NCBI RefSeq assembly: GCF_002294995.1
Contig: NZ_NSGF01000004.1
Span: 186,001 to 250,000 of the forward strand
Length of the DNA stretch: 64,000 nt
Direction of reading: 5' to 3'
Source: Mesorhizobium sp. WSM3860
Lineage (GTDB): Bacteria; Pseudomonadota; Alphaproteobacteria; Rhizobiales; Rhizobiaceae
The position numbers and the translations under genes are program-made. The notes under the pieces were generated by a model that saw nothing but the letters and a program-made list of their open reading frames with translations, had not been told where the DNA came from and ran no database searches. This document shows positions 34,111 to 42,215 of the stretch, one piece after another. Every line of letters begins with the position of its first letter. Positions within the stretch are counted from its first letter, which is position 1.

Positions 34111-34995
34111 TCAGCCGCGGAAGAGCGACAGGATCTGCTGCGAGTTGCCGTTGGCGATCGACAGCGCCTGGATGCCGAGCTGCTGCTGCACCTGGAGGGC
34201 CTGCAGGCGGGTCGATTCCTTGTTCATGTCGGCGTCGACCAGAGAGCCGACACCCTTGTCGATCGAGTCCGACAGGTTCGACAGGAAGCTCTGCTGGGTA
34301 TCGATGCGCGACTTTGCGGCACCGAGCGAGGCGGCGCCGGTGGACAGCTTGCCGAGCGCCGTTTCAACGGTGCCGAGCGCGGTGTCGATGGCGGTGTCGG
34401 CGACAGCGGCGGAGCTCGGGTCGAAAAAGCTCGTGGCAAGCAGGCCGCCGACCATGCCGCCGGTGCCCGCCGTGTCGAGGACCTGCGTATCGGCAGAGGC
34501 CACCTTGATGGTGTCGATGGTGACGGTCGAGCCGGTGCGGTTGTACGAAGCAACGATGTTCAGATCGGAAGCAGCCGTGCCGTCGTTCTGCAGCAGGTTC
34601 GAGCCGGCGAAGTTGGCGTTGGTGACCGACGACTTGATCTGATCCTGGATAGCCTTGATTTCGGTCGCGATCTTCTGCTGGTCTTCCTGGCTGGCGCCGC
34701 GGGCGGTAACCAGCTTGGTCTTGATCAGGTCGACCTGATCCTTGACGTCGTTGATGGCGGTGTAGGCGGTGTCGACCTTGCCGGCGCCGAGGCCGAGCGA
34801 GTCCTGAACGGCCGAGAGCGCCTTGTTGTCGGATTTCATCGAGGTGGCGATCGACCAGTAAGCGGCGTTGTCGCTGGCGGTGGCGACACGGTAACCGGTG
34901 GAAATGCGGGACTGGGTGACCTCGAGCTGCTTGTTGGTGTTGTTCAAGCTCTGCAGCGCGGTCAGCGCGGCGGAATTGGTCATGATACTGGACAT
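34111..34995 (-). CDS. Flagellin (second tandem copy)
   Basis: A 294-residue flagellin, aligned without gaps to the first copy; differences concentrate in the exposed centre (about residues 145-215) and at the termini. The end motif QALQVQQQLGIQALSIANGNSQ is identical. It starts at ATG 34995 with AAGG ten bases upstream. Each flagellin gene has its own leader stem-loop and terminator, so they are separate monocistronic units. The 237 bases upstream to fliP hold its promoter; I find no copy of the flagellar box there. Confidence 0.97.
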   Translation of the reverse strand: MSSIMTNSAALTALQSLNNTNKQLEVTQSRISTGYRVATASDNAAYWSIATSMKSDNKALSAVQDSLGLGAGKVDTAYTAINDVKDQVDLIKTKLVTARGASQEDQQKIATEIKAIQDQIKSSVTNANFAGSNLLQNDGTAASDLNIVASYNRTGSTVTIDTIKVASADTQVLDTAGTGGMVGGLLATSFFDPSSAAVADTAIDTALGTVETALGKLSTGAASLGAAKSRIDTQQSFLSNLSDSIDKGVGSLVDADMNKESTRLQALQVQQQLGIQALSIANGNSQQILSLFRG

Positions 34996-35032
34996 GATAC
35001 TCGTACCTTGGTTTTTACACGGATTTTTTTGA

Positions 35033-35053
35033 CATACCGGCTTGTCCGGTATG
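35033..35053 (-). promoter_or_regulatory. Stem-loop in the leader of the second flagellin mRNA
   Basis: CATACCGG, five bases, CCGGTATG form a perfect hairpin 37 bases upstream of the ATG. On the mRNA it is followed by a run of seven A. It parallels the stem-loop before the other flagellin gene though the sequences differ. Confidence 0.5.
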
Positions 35054-35232
35054 ACGGTGCGGCATCATGCCAATGATCGCTGAGACCCGATCACCCGCCA
35101 TCTGGAGCGGACTATGCGGGCAACTTCCTACCAAACGGCTAAACTGGACGGTTAATCGAAAATAATTCGCGCGGGCTTTAGCAGCCGAAGCCTTAAGCGC
35201 TTTGAATGCCGTCCCGGCGCCCGGCGGGGCGG

Positions 35233-35964
35233 TCAGGTAAAGGATCGCACCAGGCTGCCGACCAGAAGGTTCCAGCCGTCGATCAGGACGAAAAACAGGA
35301 TCTTGAACGGCAGGGAAACCACCGTCGGCGGCAGCATCATCATGCCCATCGCCATGGTGATGGTGGCGACGATGAGATCGATCACCAGGAACGGCAGCAC
35401 GATCAGAAAGCCGATCTCGAAGCCGCGCCTGATTTCCGAGATCATGAAGGCCGGCACCAGGATGCGCAGGTCCACGGTGTCACGCGAGACGGTCTGGCCG
35501 CGCTCGCGGGCGAGATCGGCAAAAAGATCGAAATCCTTGTCGCGCACATTGTGCAGCATGAAGCTGCGGAACGGATCCGAGATCTTCTCGAAGGCCTCGG
35601 CCTGGGTGATCTGATTGTCCATCAGCGGCTTGACGCCAGTGTTCCAGGCCTGGTCGAAGGTCGGCGCCATGACATAGAAGGTCATGAACAGCGACAGCGA
35701 GATCAGGATCAGGTTGGCCGGCGTCGACTGCAGGCCGATGCCGGCGCGCAGGATCGAGAAGGCGATGACGAAGCGGGTGAAGCTCGTCACCATGATCAGC
35801 AGGCCCGGCGCCACCGAAAGCACGGTGAGCAGCCCGAACATCTGGATGAGATAGCCGACCGTGGTGCCGTCGGCCTTGCCGATGCCGCCGAGATCGAGCT
35901 GCTGGGCCGCGGCGACAGAGGTGGTGACGACGATGAGCGCCGTGGCGATGAGGAACTTTCTCAT
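35233..35964 (-). CDS. fliP: Flagellar export gate protein FliP
   Basis: A 243-residue protein with a cleavable signal peptide (to about AAAQ, residue 20) and four further membrane segments. The family signatures are complete: FTRFVIAFSILRAGIGLQSTPANLILISLSLFMTFYVMAP and LVLPFLVIDLIVATITMAMGMMMLPP. It builds the export pore with FliQ and FliR. It ends the long minus-strand operon starting at the DUF1217 gene and overlaps fliL by four bases. Confidence 0.97.
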   Translation of the reverse strand: MRKFLIATALIVVTTSVAAAQQLDLGGIGKADGTTVGYLIQMFGLLTVLSVAPGLLIMVTSFTRFVIAFSILRAGIGLQSTPANLILISLSLFMTFYVMAPTFDQAWNTGVKPLMDNQITQAEAFEKISDPFRSFMLHNVRDKDFDLFADLARERGQTVSRDTVDLRILVPAFMISEIRRGFEIGFLIVLPFLVIDLIVATITMAMGMMMLPPTVVSLPFKILFFVLIDGWNLLVGSLVRSFT

Positions 35965-36455
35965 TCGAGCAGCATCGTCCTGATGAGAACCTGTTTGACG
36001 TGGCCGCCGCTACGCAGCGCCGCACGCTCGTCGAGATCGGCCTTGAGATGCTGGTAGCCGCTGGCGCCTTCGATCTGATGCATCTTCAGCGTGCGCACGA
36101 ACGCCAGCAGGTCCTGTTGGATCTGCTCGGTCATTTCCTGCGGCTGCGGCGCGTCGTAGAGCACCGATGCCTCCAGCCTTATCCAGACTTCGCCGGGTGA
36201 GGCGAGATTGGTGGTGATCGGCGCCAGTTGGACCACCGTCGGTCCGGCGATCTGTTTGCCCACTTCGGCCGACTTCTCCGGGCTGCCGGCGTTCTCGGGT
36301 GCGGCAGGAACCGGCGCCGGGGCTTCTCCCTGCTTGAGATAGCCACCCGAGAACCAGCCCATGCCGACGGCCGCGCCGGTCATGGCCAAGAGCATGGCGA
36401 GCTGGACCGCAAGGGACGGTCCCTTCTTGGACTGAGCCTGCTCGACGTTTGCCAC
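35961..36455 (-). CDS. fliL: Flagellar basal body-associated protein FliL
   Basis: A 164-residue protein with a single N-terminal membrane helix (about 15-35) and a periplasmic stomatin-like domain including LAPITTNLASPGEVWIRLEASVLYD and QHLKADLDERAALRSGGHVKQVLI. FliL rings surround the stator and help motor function. It starts at GTG 36455 with a GGGGAG site upstream, is coupled to fliP, and follows flgH by 18 bases. Confidence 0.93.
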   Translation of the reverse strand: MANVEQAQSKKGPSLAVQLAMLLAMTGAAVGMGWFSGGYLKQGEAPAPVPAAPENAGSPEKSAEVGKQIAGPTVVQLAPITTNLASPGEVWIRLEASVLYDAPQPQEMTEQIQQDLLAFVRTLKMHQIEGASGYQHLKADLDERAALRSGGHVKQVLIRTMLLE

Positions 36456-36473
36456 GACAGCGATCTCCCCGGC

Positions 36474-37178
36474 CTAGAAAGGAAGAACCTGGTCGAGGAT
36501 CTGCTGACCGTAGGCCGGCTGCTGAACCTCGCTCACACGCCCGCGGCCGCCATAGGAGATACGCGCCTCGGCGATGCGCTCGTAGGGAATGGTGTTCTCA
36601 GCGCCGATGTCGGAGGGACGCACCATGCCGGCGATGGTGAGCACGCGAAGCTCATAGTTGACACGCACTTCCTGCGAGCCCCTGATCATCAGATTGCCGT
36701 TGGGCAGCACATCGGTGACGACCGCCGCGACATTGAGCTCGATGTCCTCCGAGCGCTTGATCTCGCCGTCGGCGTTGGTCTCGGTGCTGGAGCTCAGGCC
36801 CGCATCGCCCTTGCCGCTGGTGCTCTTGCCGTCCCATCCCAGCGTCACGTCATAGCCGAGCTTGCGCGCGGCGGTGCGGCTGCGGTCGTTCTGGTTCTTG
36901 AAATTGGCCTTGTCGTTGAGCTTGATGTTGACGGTCAGGATGTCGCCCTGCCGCAGCGCCCGCGGATCGGTGAACAGCCGGCTCTGGCGGTCGTCCCACA
37001 GCGAGAATTTCTTGACCGGGCGCGCCGGCGGCTCCGGGTAGCTGTAAGGCGTCGCGCCGCCGTCGCTGATACCGGAACCGACCGGCGAGAGCGCGGGCTC
37101 CCGGCCGACTTCCTTGAGATCGGTGCCGCAGCCGGACAGTGCCGCCGCCGCGACCAGGGCGAGCAGTTTCAAATTCAT
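36474..37178 (-). CDS. flgH: Flagellar L-ring lipoprotein FlgH
   Basis: A 234-residue outer-membrane lipoprotein. The lipobox LSGC places the acylated Cys at residue 17. The body shows SLWDDRQSRLFTDPRALRQGDILTVNI and NLMIRGSQEVRVNYELRVLTIAGMVRPSDI, typical of the L ring that lets the rod pass the outer membrane. Start overlaps motE stop by four bases. Confidence 0.97.
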   Translation of the reverse strand: MNLKLLALVAAAALSGCGTDLKEVGREPALSPVGSGISDGGATPYSYPEPPARPVKKFSLWDDRQSRLFTDPRALRQGDILTVNIKLNDKANFKNQNDRSRTAARKLGYDVTLGWDGKSTSGKGDAGLSSSTETNADGEIKRSEDIELNVAAVVTDVLPNGNLMIRGSQEVRVNYELRVLTIAGMVRPSDIGAENTIPYERIAEARISYGGRGRVSEVQQPAYGQQILDQVLPF

Positions 37179-37768
37179 GACGGATCAACCCTTCGCGCCG
37201 CGCTGGCCATGATGCCGGTGAGCGTCGCCGCCGCCTTCTGGTCCATTTCATTGAGGATGACGCCGGCCTTGCGTGAATCGAGCTTCATCAGGATCGCCGC
37301 GGCGAGCTCGGCATTGACCATCGCCAGCCGCTCGGCCGCGGCGTCGGGCTTCATGCCGGCATAGATCTTGACGACGCTGTCTTCGGCGCGCGCCAGGAAT
37401 ACCTCGCGGCGCTTCAGCCACTGCTCGTACTCGGCGCGTTTTGTCTCCAGCGCTTTCATGCGCTCGTCGATGCCTGCCTGGAGCTGCTTCAGCTCCTCGG
37501 CCTGCAAGGCGTAGCGGCGGTCGCGAGCCGCATCGGCGATGTTGGAGCAGAAGCGCTGGATCTCGCTCTCGTCCGGCACTTTTTCATGCGCAAGCTGGCC
37601 CGGCTGAGCCGAGGCCTGTCCGCTAGGCAGCACCTGGCGGACTTCTTCCGCGCGACCCGGAGTGCCGCCCACCAGCGCAGCGATCGCGACGGCGGCTAGC
37701 AGGTTCATGGTCGTATGAAGCCTGGGGCGACGATGCGGGTTTGAGGAGAAGAGCTCGATCATCGGCAT
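37175..37768 (-). CDS. motE: Periplasmic chaperone MotE
   Basis: A 197-residue exported protein with a signal-like segment (about residues 20-42, ending at GRAEE), a central coiled coil (about 85-130) and a C-terminal segment LAMVNAELAAAILMKLDSRKAGVILNEMDQKAAATL, which belongs to the MgtE_N-like fold of this family. In Sinorhizobium MotE is a disulfide-linked dimer that stabilises MotC; the single Cys in the mature part, in QRFCSNIAD, fits. Position between flgI and flgH is the rhizobial one. Confidence 0.9.
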   Translation of the reverse strand: MPMIELFSSNPHRRPRLHTTMNLLAAVAIAALVGGTPGRAEEVRQVLPSGQASAQPGQLAHEKVPDESEIQRFCSNIADAARDRRYALQAEELKQLQAGIDERMKALETKRAEYEQWLKRREVFLARAEDSVVKIYAGMKPDAAAERLAMVNAELAAAILMKLDSRKAGVILNEMDQKAAATLTGIMASAARRVDPS

Positions 37769-37770
37769 GC

Positions 37771-39012
37771 CTATTGGAGAACCAAGTCGGCCTGCAGGGC
37801 GCCGGCAGACTTGATGCCTTGCAGGATGGCGATGATGCCATCAGGCTTGACGCCGAGACGGTTGAGACCGGAGACGAGCGTTTCAAGGTCGGGGCCGTCG
37901 AGCACTGCGACGCGGGCGTCGGGTCGCGAGGCCTCGATGGCGGTGAAGGGTTCGATGGCCGTCTGGCCCTTGGAGAAGGGCTCCGGCTGAACCACTTTCG
38001 GCGCTTCGGTGATGCGCACGGTGAGCGTGCCGTGGCTAATGGCGACGCGCGAGATCTTGACGTTGTTGCCGATGACGATGGTGCCGGTGCGCTCGTCGAT
38101 GACGACCCGGGCGGGCGCATCCGACTCGACGACCAGGTTTTCGATCTCCGCATAGAAGCGCGCCGCCGATACGTTCTTCGGCCGTCTGATCTGCACGGTG
38201 CGGGCATCGCGCTCGGCCGCAACGCGCATGCCGAAGCGCTGCGATGTATAATCGTTGATGGCGTCGGCGATGCGGATGGCGGTCGAGAAATCGGGATTGC
38301 GCAATTGCAGCGTCAGCACGCCCTGATCATCGAACTCGGCGGGCACCGAGCGCTCGACGATGGCGCCATTGGGCACGCGGCCGGCGGTGGGCACGCCTTG
38401 CGTCAGCTGCTCGGCCTGGCCCTGGGCGGTGAAACCGCCCACGATCACCGAGCCCTGGCCGACGGCGTAGATCTCGCCGTCCGCGGCCTTGAGCGGCGTC
38501 ATCACCAGCGTGCCGCCGGCAAGCGAGGTGGCATCTCCCATCGAGGAGACGTCGATGTCGATGCGCGCGCCCGACTGGACGAAGGGCGGCATGTTGCCGG
38601 TGACGATGACGGCGGCGACGTTCTTGGCGCGCGCGCTGCCGCCTTCGGTGGCGATGCCGAGGTTCTCCAGCATGGCGCGGATCGATTGTTCGGTGAACGG
38701 CGAGTTGCGCAGGCTGTCGCCGGTTCCCGCCAGGCCGATGACCAGGCCGTAGCCGACGAGCTGGTTGTCGCGCGCGCTCTGCAACTGGGCAATGTCCTTG
38801 ATGCGCGCGGCGACCTGGCCGGGCGGCAGCGTGCTCGGTCCCGTCGAGACGCGGAACATGCGTGTGGTGGTGGCTGGATCGTATTCCGGGTCGTCGTTAA
38901 CGCCGCCATTTTTCTGCGCGAGTTCGCGCTTGGCCTTGGGCGTGAGCCCATCGGCGAATGCGGGCTGAAGACCGATCGCGGCGCTCAGCAGAAGGGCAAA
39001 GGCGCGCCTCAC
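37771..39012 (-). CDS. flgI: Flagellar P-ring protein FlgI
   Basis: A 413-residue periplasmic ring protein with a signal peptide (ending at AFA, about residue 21). Conserved runs include RIKDIAQLQSARDNQLVGYGLVIGLAGTGDSLRNSPFTEQS and the C-terminal LVSGLNRLGVKPDGIIAILQGIKSAGALQADLVLQ. It assembles in the peptidoglycan layer with FlgA as chaperone. It starts at GTG 39012, overlapping the flgA stop (GTGA). Confidence 0.97.
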   Translation of the reverse strand: MRRAFALLLSAAIGLQPAFADGLTPKAKRELAQKNGGVNDDPEYDPATTTRMFRVSTGPSTLPPGQVAARIKDIAQLQSARDNQLVGYGLVIGLAGTGDSLRNSPFTEQSIRAMLENLGIATEGGSARAKNVAAVIVTGNMPPFVQSGARIDIDVSSMGDATSLAGGTLVMTPLKAADGEIYAVGQGSVIVGGFTAQGQAEQLTQGVPTAGRVPNGAIVERSVPAEFDDQGVLTLQLRNPDFSTAIRIADAINDYTSQRFGMRVAAERDARTVQIRRPKNVSAARFYAEIENLVVESDAPARVVIDERTGTIVIGNNVKISRVAISHGTLTVRITEAPKVVQPEPFSKGQTAIEPFTAIEASRPDARVAVLDGPDLETLVSGLNRLGVKPDGIIAILQGIKSAGALQADLVLQ

Positions 39013-39533
39013 GATGCGCCGACCCGAATCGTGCCGTCGGCCATCACCGTGCCGGAAATGATCTTGCCGCTGTCGACGTTGCGGATCTTGATGAGGTCGC
39101 CGGCAGCGCCCGGTTGCAGCGTGACGCCGGCGGCCGAGATGGTCAGCGCTCCGGCGGTGAAATAGACCTGCACCGAGGCACCCTGCTCGACCAGCCAGGC
39201 ATCGCGGATGGCGGCCGCCGGAATGTAGCGGCCGGGCACGAGCGTGCGCTTGGCGACCTTGCCCTGGAGTTCCTCGGAGCGCGTCGCCATTCCGTCCGGC
39301 TTGTGCTTGCCCGGGACCAGCGTCACCTGCTTCAGCGCTGCAAGCTCGATGGTCTCGCCGGGATAGATGACCCGGTTGGGGATCAGCACGGCTTCGCCGA
39401 CCGCTTGATTGGCGGCGAGCTGGCTGGCCGACTCTCCGCCCGTCTCTTGCGCAAGCGCCGGCACGCCGACGGCCACCAGCGCAAGGGCCAGCAGGGCGCG
39501 GCGGAAAGCAGGGCAGGAAGCCGGCATGGCCAT
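39009..39533 (-). CDS. flgA: P-ring assembly chaperone FlgA
   Basis: A 174-residue exported protein with a signal peptide (ending ALAQE, about residue 30) and an SAF/ChapFlgA domain: AVLIPNRVIYPGETIELAALKQV, RTLVPGRYIPAAAIRDAWLVEQGASVQVYF and a C-terminal GAAGDLIKIRNVDSGKIISGTV. It escorts FlgI subunits in the periplasm. It follows flgG by six bases. Confidence 0.95.
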   Translation of the reverse strand: MAMPASCPAFRRALLALALVAVGVPALAQETGGESASQLAANQAVGEAVLIPNRVIYPGETIELAALKQVTLVPGKHKPDGMATRSEELQGKVAKRTLVPGRYIPAAAIRDAWLVEQGASVQVYFTAGALTISAAGVTLQPGAAGDLIKIRNVDSGKIISGTVMADGTIRVGAS

Positions 39534-39539
39534 CGTCGG

Positions 39540-40328
39540 CTACCTGATGTTCTTGGAGACCACCGAGGCCATGTCGTCGGCGGCCTGGATGACCTTGGAG
39601 TTCATTTCATAGGCGCGCTGCGCCGAGATCAGCTCGGTAATTTCCTTGACCGGATCGACGTTGGAAGACTCCAGATAGCCCTGTTCGATGGTGGCGAAGC
39701 CGGGATCGCCGGGAACGCCGACATTGGCCGGGCCGGAGGCCGCCGTCTCCTGGAACAGGTTGTCGCCGAGCGGCGCCAGGCCCGCCTCGTTGGCGAAGTT
39801 GGCGATCTGAAGCTGGCCGAGAAGCTGAAGGTCGGTCTGGCCGTCGATACGGGCAAAGACCTGGCCGGTCTTGTTGACGATGACCTCGACCGCGTCGGTC
39901 GGCACGGTGATCGCGGGAATGACGTTGGCTCCGTCGGCGGTGACCAACTGCCCGGTGGCATTGGTGTTGAAGGCGCCGGCGCGGGAGTAGAGCGTGCTGC
40001 CGTCGGCGCCCTCGATCTGGAACCAGCCGCGGCCGGTCAGCGCCAGGTCGAAGCTGTTGCCCGTGCTGGTCAGCTCGCCCTGGGTGTGGACGTTGCGCAC
40101 GGCCGTCGTCTTGACGCCGAGGCCGATCGAAACGCCCTCGGGCACAAGCGAGGTGTTGGAGCGGTTGGGCACCCCTTGGGTGCGGTCGACCTGGTAGAGC
40201 AGATCGGAGAATTCGGCGCGCGCCCGCTTGTAGCCGGTGGTGTTGATGTTGGCGATGTTGTTGGCAATGACTTCCAGATTGGTCTGCTGGGCGTTCATGC
40301 CGGTCGCGGCGATGGCAAGGGCTTTCAT
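39540..40328 (-). CDS. flgG: Flagellar distal rod protein FlgG
   Basis: A 262-residue rod protein of the standard length. It begins [39 protein letters not shown], with the expected rod motif, and ends [30 protein letters not shown]. It forms the long distal rod reaching the hook. It is nine bases after fliE. Confidence 0.97.
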   Translation of the reverse strand: MKALAIAATGMNAQQTNLEVIANNIANINTTGYKRARAEFSDLLYQVDRTQGVPNRSNTSLVPEGVSIGLGVKTTAVRNVHTQGELTSTGNSFDLALTGRGWFQIEGADGSTLYSRAGAFNTNATGQLVTADGANVIPAITVPTDAVEVIVNKTGQVFARIDGQTDLQLLGQLQIANFANEAGLAPLGDNLFQETAASGPANVGVPGDPGFATIEQGYLESSNVDPVKEITELISAQRAYEMNSKVIQAADDMASVVSKNIR

Positions 40329-40337
40329 GACGCGGTC

Positions 40338-40667
40338 CTAGATGCTCATGCGGCTGATTTCGAGATAGGCCGAGACGACCTTGTCGCGGATGGCGATCGT
40401 CGTCTGCAGGGCCTGTTGGGCGCTCAGCACCGCATCGGCCACCTGGCGGGTGTCGGCGTCGCCCTTGAGCGCCTGGATCGACATCTGCTCGGCGTTCTGC
40501 AGCGTGTTGACGGTCTTGGTCGCAGCCTGGCTGAGAGCCTCCGCGAAGCTGCCTGCGACGCCTTCGCTTGCCTTGGTGCCGACGCCGCCCTGAAGCAGGC
40601 CCGGCGAGGCGGCCTCCAAGCCATCGATTGCCGGTTTGAACTGTAGTGCCCCGATACCGCCGATCAT
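40338..40667 (-). CDS. fliE: Hook-basal body protein FliE
   Basis: A 109-residue adaptor linking the MS ring to the proximal rod. The C-terminal family signature is ALKGDADTRQVADAVLSAQQALQTTIAIRDKVVSAYLEISRMSI. Start shares one base with the flgC stop, so translation is coupled. Confidence 0.94.
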   Translation of the reverse strand: MIGGIGALQFKPAIDGLEAASPGLLQGGVGTKASEGVAGSFAEALSQAATKTVNTLQNAEQMSIQALKGDADTRQVADAVLSAQQALQTTIAIRDKVVSAYLEISRMSI

Positions 40668-41083
40668 TACTGGTTCCTCATCAGGTCGATGGTCATGGAA
40701 ATCAGATCGCGAGCCTGCTTGATGACCTGCAGGTTGGCCTCATAGGAGCGGTTCGCCTCGCTCATGTCGGCCATTTCGACCAGCACATTGACGTTGGGCA
40801 TCTTCACGTACCCTTTTGCGTCAGCGGCCTCGTTGCCGGGCTGGAATTCGATCGGGAAGTCCGACGGGTCGCGCGCGATCGAGCTCACCTCGACCAGCGA
40901 ACCACCGGATGCGCGGTCGAGCTCGGACTGGAAGCTGATCGTCTTGCGACGATAGGGTTCGGCGCCCGGCGTGTTGCCCGTCGATTGCGCATTGGCGAGG
41001 TTCTCCGACACCACGCGCAGACGCTCCGACTGGGCGCCAAGGCCGGATGCCGCTACTTTCAGAGCTGCGGTCAGGGCGTCCAT
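40667..41083 (-). CDS. flgC: Flagellar proximal rod protein FlgC
   Basis: A 138-residue rod subunit of normal length. It starts [33 protein letters not shown] and contains the FlgC motif [30 protein letters not shown]. It follows flgB by two bases. Confidence 0.96.
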   Translation of the reverse strand: MDALTAALKVAASGLGAQSERLRVVSENLANAQSTGNTPGAEPYRRKTISFQSELDRASGGSLVEVSSIARDPSDFPIEFQPGNEAADAKGYVKMPNVNVLVEMADMSEANRSYEANLQVIKQARDLISMTIDLMRNQ

Positions 41084-41085
41084 GG

Positions 41086-41466
41086 TCAGCTCTTCACCAC
41101 CATCGTCATCATCGAGTGGAAGGCTTTGACGATCGCCGTGTTGAGCTCGAAGGAGCGACGCACTTCGCCGGCCTTCATCAACTCGTCCTCGAGCACCACC
41201 GTGTTCTTTGACGGCATTATCGAGCCCGTGACATCCTCCGGCTTGAGGTTGAAGCCGGCATTGGTCCCCTCGGCGCCCAGATGGCCGGTCTGGGTGGCCG
41301 CCAGCGTCACCGCCGTCCGATCAAGGACCTTTTCGAACGGTTCGACGTCGTTTGCCGTGTAGCCCGGCGTGTTGGCATTGGCGATGTTGGATGCGATCGC
41401 CGACTGGCGCACGGCCAGCCATTGCGACTGCCGGGTGGCGAGGTCAAAAAGGTTGACGGGTTCCAT
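41086..41466 (-). CDS. flgB: Flagellar proximal rod protein FlgB
   Basis: A 126-residue rod subunit. ATG 41466 opens [21 protein letters not shown] followed by the rod motif [15 protein letters not shown]; the C-terminus ends in the amphipathic [24 protein letters not shown]. The longer open frame to 42081 is a shadow of the upstream gene. A flagellar box ends 24 bases before the ATG, so the flgB-to-fliP genes probably have an internal promoter. Confidence 0.95.
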   Translation of the reverse strand: MEPVNLFDLATRQSQWLAVRQSAIASNIANANTPGYTANDVEPFEKVLDRTAVTLAATQTGHLGAEGTNAGFNLKPEDVTGSIMPSKNTVVLEDELMKAGEVRRSFELNTAIVKAFHSMMTMVVKS

Positions 41467-41490
41467 GGGACTCTCCGGGCGAGTACGCAC

Positions 41491-41515
41491 AAGACTAGGC
41501 CGCCAGTCTTGCGCG
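41491..41515 (-). promoter_or_regulatory. Candidate flagellar box upstream of flgB
   Basis: On the minus strand: CGCGCAAG, nine bases, CTAGTCTT, ending 24 bases before the flgB ATG. The flanks form a palindrome (GCNCAAGACT with AGTCTTGNGC), and a second CGCGCAAG starts 11 bases further upstream. Confidence 0.6.
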
Positions 41516-41555
41516 GACCTTGCGCGGGGCGAGCCCGCGGCCCGTTGCGAGGCCA

Positions 41556-42215
41556 TCATCTGGAAAGCTGGATCACCTTGTTGGCGTCGGTGACGATCAC
41601 CCATTTGCCGCCGCGCTGCTCGATCGCGGCGACGCGGCTGGAGTCCGGCAGAACGGAGCCGCGCTGGACGATCCACAGGCCGGTATCGTCCTCGATCATC
41701 GCGCGGCCATTGGCGACATGCACCATCCTGAATTCCGCCGCGGCCGCAGGGAAGGGCTGGTCGCCAGGCGCCGGCGCAGGTTCGTCCTGCACCGTTCCGG
41801 TAGCAAGCAGGTCGATATCGGCGTTGGGAACGTCCCTGGCCGTCAGCGGTCCGCTGCGTTCGGCCGCGACGCCGCCGCCCGCGCGTCCGGAATTGCTGCC
41901 GCTGCCGCCGAACTTGATGGCCTGGACGCCGAACTGCTCCTGGTTGAAAAAGATATACCAGGGAAACAGCGCGCAGATCAGGCCGAGCGTGATACCGAGC
42001 GCGGCGACGACGAAATCGCTGCGCCGGTCCGCTTTCCTGTTGGCCAGGCGGGGAAACCGGGCCGGCGGCGGCTGCGGCCACTCCACCTTTTTCGGGAACA
42101 GGCCGTTGATGAGCGAGTCGCGGCTGGCGTCGGCCTCCTCGGCGGCCTTGGCCTCGGCAATCATCTCGCGCAGCATGCGCTCGGTCTGCTGCAGGTCAGT
42201 CTCCTTGATCGCCAT
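41556..42215 (-). CDS. Conserved flagellar-locus membrane protein of unknown function
   Basis: I do not recognise a named family. The 219-residue product has a charged N-terminal cytoplasmic part (about 1-65, rich in Ala/Glu/Arg), one membrane helix (about 68-92, FVVAALGITLGLICALFPWYIFF), then a glycine-rich linker and a periplasmic domain (about 140-219) ending in a beta-rich repeat-like segment (FRMVHVANGRAMIEDDTGLWIVQRGSVLP, then KWVIVTDANKVIQL). ATG 42215 overlaps the fliI 3' end by 20 bases, so it is coupled to fliI. Position between fliI and flgB suggests a structural or assembly role in the basal body; Sinorhizobium has an unnamed gene at this place as I recall. Confidence 0.8.
   Translation of the reverse strand: MAIKETDLQQTERMLREMIAEAKAAEEADASRDSLINGLFPKKVEWPQPPPARFPRLANRKADRRSDFVVAALGITLGLICALFPWYIFFNQEQFGVQAIKFGGSGSNSGRAGGGVAAERSGPLTARDVPNADIDLLATGTVQDEPAPAPGDQPFPAAAAEFRMVHVANGRAMIEDDTGLWIVQRGSVLPDSSRVAAIEQRGGKWVIVTDANKVIQLSR

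Noticed and set aside
38958-40646. A 562-residue plus-strand open frame opposite flgA, flgG and fliE
   Set aside because: It mirrors three recognisable genes and shows no family features.
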